Assembly (NCBI GenBank): GCA_030039005.1 | Contig: JASHQT010000386.1 | Coordinates: forward strand, 1-14,959 | Direction of reading: 5' to 3' | Source: Bryobacteraceae bacterium | GTDB lineage: Bacteria; Acidobacteriota; Terriglobia; Bryobacterales; Bryobacteraceae | DNA: 14,959 nt | Part shown: piece by piece, positions 7,597-13,536 of the stretch | How the letters are laid out: every line of letters begins with the position of its first letter | How positions within the stretch are numbered: the stretch's first letter is position 1 | The notes under the pieces: generated by a model | Told to the model about the DNA's origin: nothing | What the model saw: the letters and a program-made list of their open reading frames with translations, nothing else | The model's database searches: none | Position numbers and translations under genes: made by a program

Positions 7597-7602
7597 ATTG
7601 TG
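7597..7602 (-). promoter_or_regulatory. Possible -10 element, leaderless start of the oxidoreductase gene
   Basis: Read on the minus strand, CACAAT (7602 to 7597) matches TATAAT at four of six positions. It is followed by AACTAGC and then the ATG at 7589, so transcription could begin at or next to the start codon. No Shine-Dalgarno is present. No convincing -35 is seen. Confidence 0.3.
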
Positions 7603-7649
7603 ACATGGCAGCGCAGTGATCCGGTGTCAGCGGACGCATGAATCGGAAA

Positions 7650-8099
7650 TTACGGAGTGGTAATCGTTGTGTCGAAAGTTCTCCGCCAGGAGAAAACGTT
7701 CGTTGTCGTTTGCGGCTTCAGTGCGCCAGGCGCAGCGCGGTATCCAAGGCCGGATTCGAGCCAAACTCCATCCCTGTAGGAGATGCTCACGACGCTGAGC
7801 TCGTCGATGAAGTCCCGGATGATTGCCATCGCCTGGGCGACGGATTCCTCGATATCGATGCCAAGAAAAGGGCCGACGTGAGTGTGCCAGTGGTGAAACC
7901 CGATTGTGATTTCATTGTCCGCGGTGCTCAAGTAGAGCTTGCGATCGGTACCCTCTTGGGGCAAATTGACCTCGATATAGTCCCGGCCACCCGCTTCGCC
8001 TATAGCGGTTTTCGCGAGGGCTTCCCACACGGGAAATTGCGTGAATAGAGCATCGGCGAAAGCCACCGAAAGGGCATCCATATTGTCCCGCGCGAGCAT
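7650..8099 (-). CDS. Hypothetical protein with HHWHTH motif
   Basis: I do not recognise this protein with certainty. The frame is open from about 8225, but ATG starts are at 8099 (149 residues, chosen) and 8081 (143 residues, with a GGGA nearby). It is acidic, has no signal peptide or membrane segment, and reads like a folded alpha/beta domain. An amphipathic helix (MDALSVAFADALFTQF) leads to DYIEVNLPQE, EITIGFHHWHTHVGPF (63-78), a helix (EESVAQAMAIIRDFIDEL, 84-101) and VVSISYRDGVW. The clustered histidines could bind metal. This layout resembles small single-domain proteins found as immunity proteins of polymorphic toxins, but no toxin gene is adjacent, so that is only a guess. It is divergent from the vapBC pair with a 66-base gap. 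Confidence 0.65.
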   Translation of the reverse strand: MLARDNMDALSVAFADALFTQFPVWEALAKTAIGEAGGRDYIEVNLPQEGTDRKLYLSTADNEITIGFHHWHTHVGPFLGIDIEESVAQAMAIIRDFIDELSVVSISYRDGVWLESGLGYRAAPGALKPQTTTNVFSWRRTFDTTITTP

Positions 8100-8150
8100 G
8101 ACTTTGCCATTCTTGCATGAACCATCGGTTTCGGCCGGCCCGTGTTTCCG

Positions 8151-8159
8151 TGTTACACT
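8151..8159 (+). promoter_or_regulatory. Extended -10 promoter of the vapBC-thiO unit
   Basis: TGT-TACACT at 8151-8159 fits an extended -10 (TGn plus a hexamer with four of six matches). The expected transcription start, about seven bases on, falls on the GTG at 8166, so vapB could be leaderless. The -35 is weak (TTCGGC at 8130-8135, 18-base spacer). Confidence 0.45.
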
Positions 8160-8165
8160 GATCCT

Positions 8166-8411
8166 GTGTTGAAGAACGTCACCATCACCCTCGACCCCGA
8201 CCTCGCCCGCTGGGCCCGGCGTCAAGCCGCCGAAGAAGACATCTCCGTCTCCAAGTACATCGCGCGGCTTTTGGAACGGGAGATGCGCCAGACCGCCGCC
8301 TACTGGAAAGCCTACGAAGAGTGGAAGAAGCTACCCCGCGATCTCGGCGGACCTGAGCCGATCGACGCCTCAAAGCGCATGACACGCGAAGAAGTTCATG
8401 AACGGCGATAA
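8166..8411 (+). CDS. vapB: Ribbon-helix-helix type antitoxin (VapB-like)
   Basis: The 81-residue protein begins MLKNVTITLDPDLARWARRQAAEEDISVSKYIARLLEREM. This is a ribbon-helix-helix DNA-binding domain: the strand KNVTITLD followed by two helices. The acidic, flexible C-terminus (from about residue 45) would wrap the toxin. The chosen start is the GTG at 8166. A TTG at 8169 would give the even more typical MKNVTITLD start, and an ATG at 8142 would lie upstream of the -10. It should neutralise the following PIN toxin and repress its own promoter. Its last 14 bases overlap the toxin gene, the usual antitoxin-toxin arrangement. The VapB assignment rests on the fold and on the PIN partner. Confidence 0.8.
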   Translation: MLKNVTITLDPDLARWARRQAAEEDISVSKYIARLLEREMRQTAAYWKAYEEWKKLPRDLGGPEPIDASKRMTREEVHERR

Positions 8412-8853
8412 ATATTTCGTCGATTCGAACGTCTTTCTCTATATTTTCGACCAATTGGATCACGCGAAACGGGATCGAGCTGAAACTTGGCTGGCGCGCC
8501 TATGGGGGGATTCGCGTGGGGCTCTGAGCTGGCAGGTCATCCAGGAGTTCTATTGGAATGCCCTGCGAAAGTACCGGGCGAGGCCCCAGCAGGCGCGCGA
8601 CTACGTTAAGCTCATGTCTCAATGGGGTCCTCCAGCCGTCACGATCGCCCTGATCGAACGCGCCTGGCACTGGAGCGACCAGGCCCAACTGACGTTTTGG
8701 GACGGTCTCATCGTCGCCGCTGCCGAAATCACCGAATGCCGTTTCCTGCTCAGCGAGGATTTTCAAGCCGGTCGCAGGTTCGATTCCGTCACGGTCGTCA
8801 ATCCCTTCGAAACCTCACCGCCCGCAATCAAGAGCCATGCCAGACCAGTTTGA
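8398..8853 (+). CDS. vapC: PIN-domain ribonuclease toxin (VapC-like)
   Basis: The 151-residue protein is a PIN-domain toxin with all the acidic residues for a metal-dependent RNase site. These are D9 in YFVDSNVFLY, E50 in WQVIQEFYWNAL, D102 in TFWDGLIVAAA, and E120/D121 in LLSEDFQAG. VapC toxins usually cut tRNA or rRNA and stop translation; the target here is unknown. The ATG at 8398 lies inside vapB (14-base overlap), so translation is coupled. The C-terminal tail (about residues 139-151, SPPAIKSHARPV) runs 17 bases into thiO in another frame, which is unusual for a toxin-antitoxin cassette. The active site looks intact, so the toxin is probably functional and the antitoxin required. Confidence 0.88.
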   Translation: MNGDKYFVDSNVFLYIFDQLDHAKRDRAETWLARLWGDSRGALSWQVIQEFYWNALRKYRARPQQARDYVKLMSQWGPPAVTIALIERAWHWSDQAQLTFWDGLIVAAAEITECRFLLSEDFQAGRRFDSVTVVNPFETSPPAIKSHARPV

Positions 8854-9889
8854 CGCCGTCATCATCGGCGCCGGCATCATCGGCGCCTCCATCGCGTGGC
8901 GGCTCGCGCACCAAAACCTTCGCGTCCTGTTGCTCGACGCCGCAACAGTCGGCGCCGAAGCCAGCTCCGCCGCCGCTGGCATGCTCTCGCCGGCCGGGGA
9001 ATTCGACGACCCGGCGCTACGCGAACTCGCCAACCGCAGCCTCGCCATGTACCCGGATTTCGTCCGCGAAATCGAAGCCGGCAGCGGCCTCTCGGTGGAT
9101 TTTCGGCGCACGGGCACGGTCGAACTCGATGCCGCGGCGTGCCCCGGATCGCGGCCGCTCACTCCCACGGAGCTCCGCTCGCTCGCGCCCTTCCTCCGCG
9201 CTGACGCCGTATCCGCCGTCTTCTTCCCCGGCGATGCCGTTGTCGACCCCGCGGCACTGATGCGCGCGCTGCGGGCGGCCTGCCTCGCCCGAGGCGTTTG
9301 TCTTCGCGAAGCTTCGCAGGTCTCCCAGATCCGGTCCGATTCGCGAGGCGCCAGCATCGTTGGCACCAAAGGGGCCGGCGTTCGCGCGCGCTTCGCCATC
9401 CTCGCCGCCGGCGCCTGGAGCAGCGGGATCGCTCTCCACGTGGACGATCAACCTTATGTACCACCCCGTTCCTATCCAGTGAAGGGTCACTTGCTCGGCT
9501 ACCGGCTTCCGCCTGGCTCGCTCCCCATCACCGTCCGCCGCCAGCACACCTATGTTCTGCAACGGGCCGACGGATTCACCATCGCGGGATCGTCGGCCGA
9601 AACCGCCGGCTTCGATCGCAGCATCGATCCTCAAATCGTCTCCGAGATCGCCGCCCGCGCTGGCTCCCTGGTTCCCGCGCTTCAATCGCTCGAACCCGAA
9701 TCGGTCTGGATCGGCTTCCGTCCGGCCATCGATGCCCCTGCGCCGCAAATCGGACGCGTCGAGTCACCATTAGGCAAGCCCAGCCGTCTGTGGCTGGCGT
9801 ATGGCCATTACCGCAACGGCATCCTGCTCGCTCCCCTCACCTCCGATCGCATATCGCAAGAAGTCGCCGCGGTTGCGGCGCCGGAATAA
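8837..9889 (+). CDS. thiO: Glycine oxidase ThiO, FAD-dependent
   Basis: The 350-residue protein is a D-amino-acid-oxidase-family flavoenzyme. FDAVIIGAGIIGASIAWRLA (5-24) holds the GxGxxG of the FAD Rossmann fold, and GAEASSAAAGMLSPAGEFDD (39-58) matches the ThiO family. A second FAD strand, FAILAAGAWSS, lies at 186-196. The C-terminus has the substrate-site GFRPAIDAPAPQIG (293-306) and GHYRNGILLAPLT (323-335), both characteristic. ThiO oxidises glycine to iminoacetate (dehydroglycine) for the thiazole ring of thiamine. A related amine or sarcosine oxidase is the alternative; no other thi gene is in view. The ATG at 8837 has AAGAG just upstream and lies inside vapC (17-base overlap). Its mRNA is probably shared with the toxin-antitoxin pair. 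Confidence 0.87.
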   Translation: MPDQFDAVIIGAGIIGASIAWRLAHQNLRVLLLDAATVGAEASSAAAGMLSPAGEFDDPALRELANRSLAMYPDFVREIEAGSGLSVDFRRTGTVELDAAACPGSRPLTPTELRSLAPFLRADAVSAVFFPGDAVVDPAALMRALRAACLARGVCLREASQVSQIRSDSRGASIVGTKGAGVRARFAILAAGAWSSGIALHVDDQPYVPPRSYPVKGHLLGYRLPPGSLPITVRRQHTYVLQRADGFTIAGSSAETAGFDRSIDPQIVSEIAARAGSLVPALQSLEPESVWIGFRPAIDAPAPQIGRVESPLGKPSRLWLAYGHYRNGILLAPLTSDRISQEVAAVAAPE

Positions 9890-9913
9890 CAGCCCCCGCT
9901 GCACGCGTGGCGG

Positions 9914-9919
9914 TAAAAT
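9914..9919 (+). promoter_or_regulatory. Possible -10 element of the histidine kinase gene
   Basis: TAAAAT at 9914-9919 lies in the 41-base gap after thiO and ends 11 bases before the ATG at 9931. It matches five of six positions. There is no clear -35 and no Shine-Dalgarno. Confidence 0.35.
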
Positions 9920-9930
9920 ACAGCAAAACC

Positions 9931-11475
9931 ATGTCACGGTTCGGCCGTTTAGCGGTACGATCAATGCTTTCGCTCGCGGGGGTGAGTATCGTTACCTTCG
10001 TCGCGTTCACGATCATTCCGCACAATCCCACCACGGTTGGCTTCGCGTACTTGTTGCTGGTGCTGGTGATCGCCAGCACTTGGGGATTGGCCGAAGCCAC
10101 GCTTGCGTCGCTGGCCGCCACGCTGGCCTTCAATCTCTTCTTTCTGCCGCCCATCGGCAAGCTCACCATCGCGGACCCGCAGAACTGGGTGGCGCTGTTC
10201 AGCTTTCTCGCCACGGCTCTCGTGACCAGCCGGCTTTCGGCGCGAGTGAAAAAACAGGCGCTGGATGCCATCGAGCGCCAACGCGACATCGAGCGTCTGT
10301 ACACCTTCAGCCGCGCCATCCTGCTAATCGATCCCGGCGAGCCCGCGGCCAAACAGATCGCGCGAAAATTGGCCGATGTCTTCGGGCTGAGCGCCGCCGT
10401 TCTCTACGACCGGCGCACCGGCGAAATGCACCGCGCCGGGCCATCGGATTTCGACGGCATGGAGGATCAATTGCGCGACGCGGCCTCCCAAGGCACGTCA
10501 TTTTTCGATCCCCAGCACAAGCGCCTGATCACCGCCGTGCGCCTGGGTTCGGAACCCATCGGCAGTTTCGCCACCCAGGGCGCATTCATGCAGGATTCGG
10601 TGCTGCAGGGCATCAGCAATCTCATCGCGATTGGCCTGGAGCGCGCCCGCGCGCAGGATCTGGCGCATCAGGTGGAGGCCGCGCGCCGCAGCGAACAGCT
10701 CCGCACCACGCTCATCGACGCCATGGCGCACGAATTCAAGACGCCGCTCACCTCTATCCGCGCCGCCACAACCTCGCTGTTGTCATCCCCCGATCAGCCC
10801 GTGGAGACCCGCAACGAGCTGCTGGAAGTGGCCGACGAGGAAGCCACGCACTTGCAGGCCTTGATCGACGATGCGGTGGAAATGGCGCGCCTGGAATCCA
10901 ACCATATTCAGGTGCGGCGCGAACTCACCGATCCGAAGCAACTCATGGAGGACGTGGTGGCATCGCTGCAGACGCAGATTGACAACCGGCCCGTGGAGCT
11001 TCGCGCCGAGGACGGCATGCCGCAGCTTGCCCTGGACCGGCGCCTGTTGAAGCTGGCGCTCAAGCAAGTGCTCGATAACGCGCTCAAATATTCGCCGCCG
11101 CGATCGCCCATCAATGTCCGCGTCTCCAACGGCGCGGGCGCCGTGAACTTCGAAATTACCGATCACGGCCCCGGCATCCCGCAACAGGAACAGGGTCGCG
11201 TGTTCGAGCGCTTCTATCGCAGTCCGGCGGTGAAGACGCAGGTCCCGGGTTTCGGCCTCGGCCTGGCGATCGCCAGCAACATCGCGCAGGCGCACCAGGG
11301 CGACCTCACGGTGGCCAGCCGGCCGGGCGAAACCACGTTTCGTCTGACCCTGCCGGTGGGCACGAAACAACACGCGGATGAGCGCAGCGAAGGTACCAAC
11401 GATGAGCGCAGCGAAGGTAGAAACGACGAGCGCAGCGAAGAAACCAATCCGATGATCCCAGGAGAGAATAAATAA
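9931..11475 (+). CDS. KdpD-like membrane sensor histidine kinase lacking the N-terminal KdpD region
   Basis: The frame is open back to 9298 over thiO, but the first credible start is the ATG at 9931 (514 residues); a GTG at 9907 is possible. Residues about 12-104 are hydrophobic helices resembling the DUF4118 membrane block of KdpD (VAFTIIPHNPTTVGFAYLLL, FNLFFLPPIGKLTI). A GAF-like region (about 120-240) follows, then the kinase core. H267 lies in MAHEFKTPLTSIRA, the N-box is LDNALKYS (381-388), G1 is DHGPGIP (411-417) and G2 is FGLGLAIAS (441-449). It should autophosphorylate H267 and pass phosphate to the adjoining regulator. Full KdpD has about 400 more N-terminal residues (KdpD and Usp domains), absent here, and no kdpFABC is in view. 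The C-terminus carries three 8-residue repeats (483-506). Confidence 0.88.
   Translation: MSRFGRLAVRSMLSLAGVSIVTFVAFTIIPHNPTTVGFAYLLLVLVIASTWGLAEATLASLAATLAFNLFFLPPIGKLTIADPQNWVALFSFLATALVTSRLSARVKKQALDAIERQRDIERLYTFSRAILLIDPGEPAAKQIARKLADVFGLSAAVLYDRRTGEMHRAGPSDFDGMEDQLRDAASQGTSFFDPQHKRLITAVRLGSEPIGSFATQGAFMQDSVLQGISNLIAIGLERARAQDLAHQVEAARRSEQLRTTLIDAMAHEFKTPLTSIRAATTSLLSSPDQPVETRNELLEVADEEATHLQALIDDAVEMARLESNHIQVRRELTDPKQLMEDVVASLQTQIDNRPVELRAEDGMPQLALDRRLLKLALKQVLDNALKYSPPRSPINVRVSNGAGAVNFEITDHGPGIPQQEQGRVFERFYRSPAVKTQVPGFGLGLAIASNIAQAHQGDLTVASRPGETTFRLTLPVGTKQHADERSEGTNDERSEGRNDERSEETNPMIPGENK
11377..11448 (+). repeat. Three in-frame 24-bp tandem repeats at the 3' end of the histidine kinase gene
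   Basis: Three abutting 24-base units lie at 11377-11400, 11401-11424 and 11425-11448. Each begins GAYGAGCGCAGCGAAG and ends in an AAC or AAT codon. They encode DERSEGTN, DERSEGRN and DERSEETN after the end of the catalytic domain. The first 16 bases are nearly invariant at the DNA level, synonymous positions included, which suggests recent duplication or spread as DNA. Confidence 0.9.
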
Positions 11476-12177
11476 ATGAGCGCAGGCCGTATTCTCGTCG
11501 TCGACGACGAGCCCCAGATCCGCCGCATCATGCGCACCACCCTCACCGGCGCCGGCTACGAAGTGGAAGACGCCAAGAGCGGCGAAGAGGCGCTGGCCAA
11601 GCTGCGCGACTACCACCCCGACCTGGTGCTGCTGGATATGAATATGCCCGGCATGGGCGGCCTGGATGCCTGCCGCGAGATCCGCGCGGGCGCCAACGTC
11701 GGCATCATCATGCTCACTGTGCGCAATACCGAAGCCGACAAAGTGCAGGCTCTGGACGCCGGCGCCGACGATTTCGTGACCAAGCCTTTCAACACGCCCG
11801 AACTATTGGCGCGCATTCGAGCCGCTCTGCGCCGCGTTCCCGCTTCGCCGCAAACCTCGCCCGCGCGGATTCGCGTGGGCAAGCTAGTCATCGATTTCAC
11901 CGCCCGCACCGCTTTCATCGGCGCCCGCACCAGCCATCTGACACCCAAGGAGCTCGATCTGGTCCGTTATCTCACCAGCCATGCCAATCAGGCCGTGGCG
12001 CACCGCGAGTTATTGCAAGCGGTGTGGGGGCCCGACTACGGCGACCAAGTAGATTATTTACGCGTATTTATCCGTAATTTGCGAAAAAAGATCGAATTCG
12101 ATCCCGACCACCCCGAGTTCGTCACTACTGAACCTTGGGTTGGATACCGCTTCAACGGCACGTTGGAACCCTTCTGA
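11476..12177 (+). CDS. kdpE: KdpE-like response regulator, OmpR/PhoB family
   Basis: The 233-residue protein has an intact receiver domain. The acidic pocket is D10/D11 (VVDDEP), the phospho-acceptor is D54 in LVLLDMNMPGMGGLD, and the switch residues are T81 and K103 (FVTKPF). A winged-helix DNA-binding domain follows from about residue 130 (HLTPKELDLVRYLTSHANQA, then VDYLRVFIRNLRKKIE and VGYRFNG), typical of OmpR/PhoB and closest to KdpE by eye. The ATG directly abuts the kinase stop (TAAATG), with AGGAG at 11460-11464 eleven bases ahead, so the pair is translated together. It should bind a promoter after phosphorylation by the upstream kinase. KdpE normally controls the kdpFABC potassium pump, which is not in this window, so the target here is open. 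Confidence 0.88.
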   Translation: MSAGRILVVDDEPQIRRIMRTTLTGAGYEVEDAKSGEEALAKLRDYHPDLVLLDMNMPGMGGLDACREIRAGANVGIIMLTVRNTEADKVQALDAGADDFVTKPFNTPELLARIRAALRRVPASPQTSPARIRVGKLVIDFTARTAFIGARTSHLTPKELDLVRYLTSHANQAVAHRELLQAVWGPDYGDQVDYLRVFIRNLRKKIEFDPDHPEFVTTEPWVGYRFNGTLEPF

Positions 12178-12209
12178 CAGCCCAGCAGTGCGTCGATTTA
12201 ATAACTTCT

Positions 12210-12248
12210 TAAGCCGTTTTTGATGCTTTTTTTACGCTTGGCGGCTTA
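12210..12248 (+). promoter_or_regulatory. AT-rich inverted repeat upstream of the Ser/Thr kinase gene
   Basis: TAAGCCG (12210-12216) and CGGCTTA (12242-12248) form a perfect 7-base inverted repeat enclosing 25 bases with T-runs of six and seven. The patch is much AT-richer than the genes on either side. It may be an operator for the kinase promoter, or a hairpin ending the regulator transcript. A possible -10, TACCAT at 12247-12252, overlaps the right arm. Confidence 0.4.
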
Positions 12249-12265
12249 CCATCGAGGTGACTTCG

Positions 12266-13225
12266 ATGACGCCGCTGCACCCAGGAGACCAGCTCGATCA
12301 CTACCGGTTGGAAACCGTGGTGGCGTCCAGCGGCATGGCCACCATCTTTCGCGCCACCGATCTGCACACCCTCAGCCCGGTCGCGATCAAGGTTCCGCAT
12401 CCAGAAGCCGAGTGCGATCCCATCTTCCACGACCGTTTCCGGCGGGAAATCGAGATCGGCGCCCGGCTGGACCATCCCGGCATCCGCAAGGTTTTCGCCC
12501 CGCACCCGAGTAAGCGCCTCTACATGGCAATGGAATGGCTGGACGGCCGTCTCCTGCGCTTGCTGCTCGCCGAAGGCCGAATGCCGGTGGAACGGGCGCT
12601 GGCGATCGCCCGCGAGCTCCTGGGGGCGCTGGACTACATGCACGGCCAGGGCGTGGTGCACCGCGATCTCAAGCCCGAAAACATTATGGTCGGCGAAGAC
12701 GGAGGACATATCAAGATCATCGATTTCGGCATCGCGTCGCTCGTCGGCTCGCGCCGCCTTACCTTCGGCAGGCTTTCGCAGGTGATGGGCAGTCCCGATT
12801 ATATTTCGCCCGAACAGGTGCGGAACAAGCGCGGCGATGAGCGCAGCGACGTCTACGCCGCGGGCGCCATTTTGTACGAGATGCTCACCGGAACGGCGCC
12901 ATTTCACGGTTCGAATCCGTTCGTTGTGATGAATGCACGCCTCACCCAGGCGCCCCGCCCGCCCAGCGAAATCGATCCGGCTATCCCCCCGCGGTTGGAC
13001 GCAGTGCTTTTGCGCGCGCTGGAGCGCGATCCCCAGCAGCGCTACGCCTCCGCTCGCCAGTTCGCCTACGATCTGGCCCACCCGGATGAGGTTCCCGTGG
13101 GCGACCGGCTGGTGGATTTGCGGCGCGAGGCCCCGCGCAAGCGCTCGTTCGTGTCCTCCCTCATGCGGGCGCTGATCCCCATGGTATTGCTCGCCGTTTT
13201 GTTCTATATCGCGCGCGCGAACTGA
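12266..13225 (+). CDS. Membrane-anchored eukaryote-like Ser/Thr protein kinase
   Basis: The 319-residue protein is a Hanks-type kinase. The ATG at 12266 is preferred over an in-frame GTG at 12257 because GAGGTGA (12254-12260) then sits five bases ahead. The catalytic set is present: AIKV with K42, HRDLKPEN (132-139), DFGIA (153-157), SPEQ (181-184) and DERSDVYAAG (191-200). The glycine loop is degenerate: VVASSGMATIFRA (18-30) in place of GxGGMGxVYxA, with the first glycines lost. ATP binding may still be possible, as some active kinases tolerate this. A single transmembrane helix (about 302-316, LIPMVLLAVLFYIA) ends the protein with almost nothing outside, so it has no external sensor such as PASTA. 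It should phosphorylate Ser/Thr on cytoplasmic partners. It follows the two-component pair by 88 bases. Confidence 0.9.
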   Translation: MTPLHPGDQLDHYRLETVVASSGMATIFRATDLHTLSPVAIKVPHPEAECDPIFHDRFRREIEIGARLDHPGIRKVFAPHPSKRLYMAMEWLDGRLLRLLLAEGRMPVERALAIARELLGALDYMHGQGVVHRDLKPENIMVGEDGGHIKIIDFGIASLVGSRRLTFGRLSQVMGSPDYISPEQVRNKRGDERSDVYAAGAILYEMLTGTAPFHGSNPFVVMNARLTQAPRPPSEIDPAIPPRLDAVLLRALERDPQQRYASARQFAYDLAHPDEVPVGDRLVDLRREAPRKRSFVSSLMRALIPMVLLAVLFYIARAN

Positions 13226-13234
13226 CGCGCGCGA
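13209..13234 (+). terminator. GC hairpin over the Ser/Thr kinase stop codon
   Basis: TCGCGCGCG (13209-13217) pairs perfectly with CGCGCGCGA (13226-13234) around an eight-base loop that includes the stop codon. The 9-bp stem is very stable, but no U-tract follows. It may terminate or stabilise the kinase mRNA; alternating CG runs also arise by chance in GC-rich genes. Confidence 0.35.
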
Positions 13235-13272
13235 CCCTCGCCGAAGCGCCTTCACTCGTCCTCTCTCGTCCA

Positions 13273-13282
13273 TATAGATAAT
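13273..13282 (+). promoter_or_regulatory. AT-rich promoter region of the mazEF-like pair
   Basis: TATAGA (13273-13278) and GATAAT (13277-13282) are overlapping -10 candidates in a short AT-rich island, with TTCACT at 13251-13256 as a -35 (16-base spacer to TATAGA). The palindrome GATATC (13284-13289) next to it could be part of the antitoxin operator. Confidence 0.4.
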
Positions 13283-13299
13283 TGATATCGTGAAACCAT

Positions 13300-13536
13300 A
13301 TGAAGTCGCTGCTCGTGCAGTTGGATGAACCAACCTATCGCGCTTTGAGCCGAATCGCGCCTGCCGCCAAGCGTCGGCGGGCGGAGTTCATTCGGAGTGC
13401 GATCAAGAAAGCGATACGGGAAACTGAGGAAGAGCGGACCCGGCGCGCATATCTCCTTCAACCCGATTCGGAATCCGAAGCGGACGACTGGTCCTCCGCC
13501 GAGGAATGGAAACCGGCCACCAAGAAGAAACCATGA
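13300..13536 (+). CDS. Ribbon-helix-helix antitoxin paired with a MazF-like toxin
   Basis: The 78-residue protein starts MKSLLVQLDEPTYRALSRIA, a ribbon-helix-helix strand followed by a helix and then KRRRAEFIRSAIKKAIRETEEE (24-45), the second helix of a CopG-type domain. The C-terminus (QPDSESEADDWSSAEEWKPA) is acidic and probably disordered, as expected for a toxin-blocking tail with tryptophans to insert into the toxin. It should bind the following MazF-like protein and repress the shared promoter. Its TGA overlaps the toxin ATG (ATGA), so translation is coupled. True MazE proteins have an AbrB fold; here the partner is RHH-type, so I give no gene symbol. Confidence 0.85.
   Translation: MKSLLVQLDEPTYRALSRIAPAAKRRRAEFIRSAIKKAIRETEEERTRRAYLLQPDSESEADDWSSAEEWKPATKKKP

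Noticed and set aside
7638..8048. 136-codon + strand ORF over the HWHTH gene
   Set aside because: The minus-strand frame gives a more protein-like sequence with balanced composition; the + frame lacks any recognisable domain.
9298..9930. Long N-terminal extension of the histidine kinase frame
   Set aside because: It overlaps thiO in another frame, is rich in Arg/Ser/His as shadow frames are, and the membrane block begins only after 9931.
10783..11616. 277-codon minus-strand ORF opposite the histidine kinase and regulator
   Set aside because: It overlaps two well-supported genes and reads as a His/Ala/Arg-rich shadow.
12836..12849. GATGAGCGCAGCGA in the Ser/Thr kinase gene, identical to the start of the histidine kinase repeat
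   Set aside because: Here it encodes DERSD of the conserved kinase DERSDVYA motif, found in kinases generally, so it is explained by protein conservation and is not a repeat copy.
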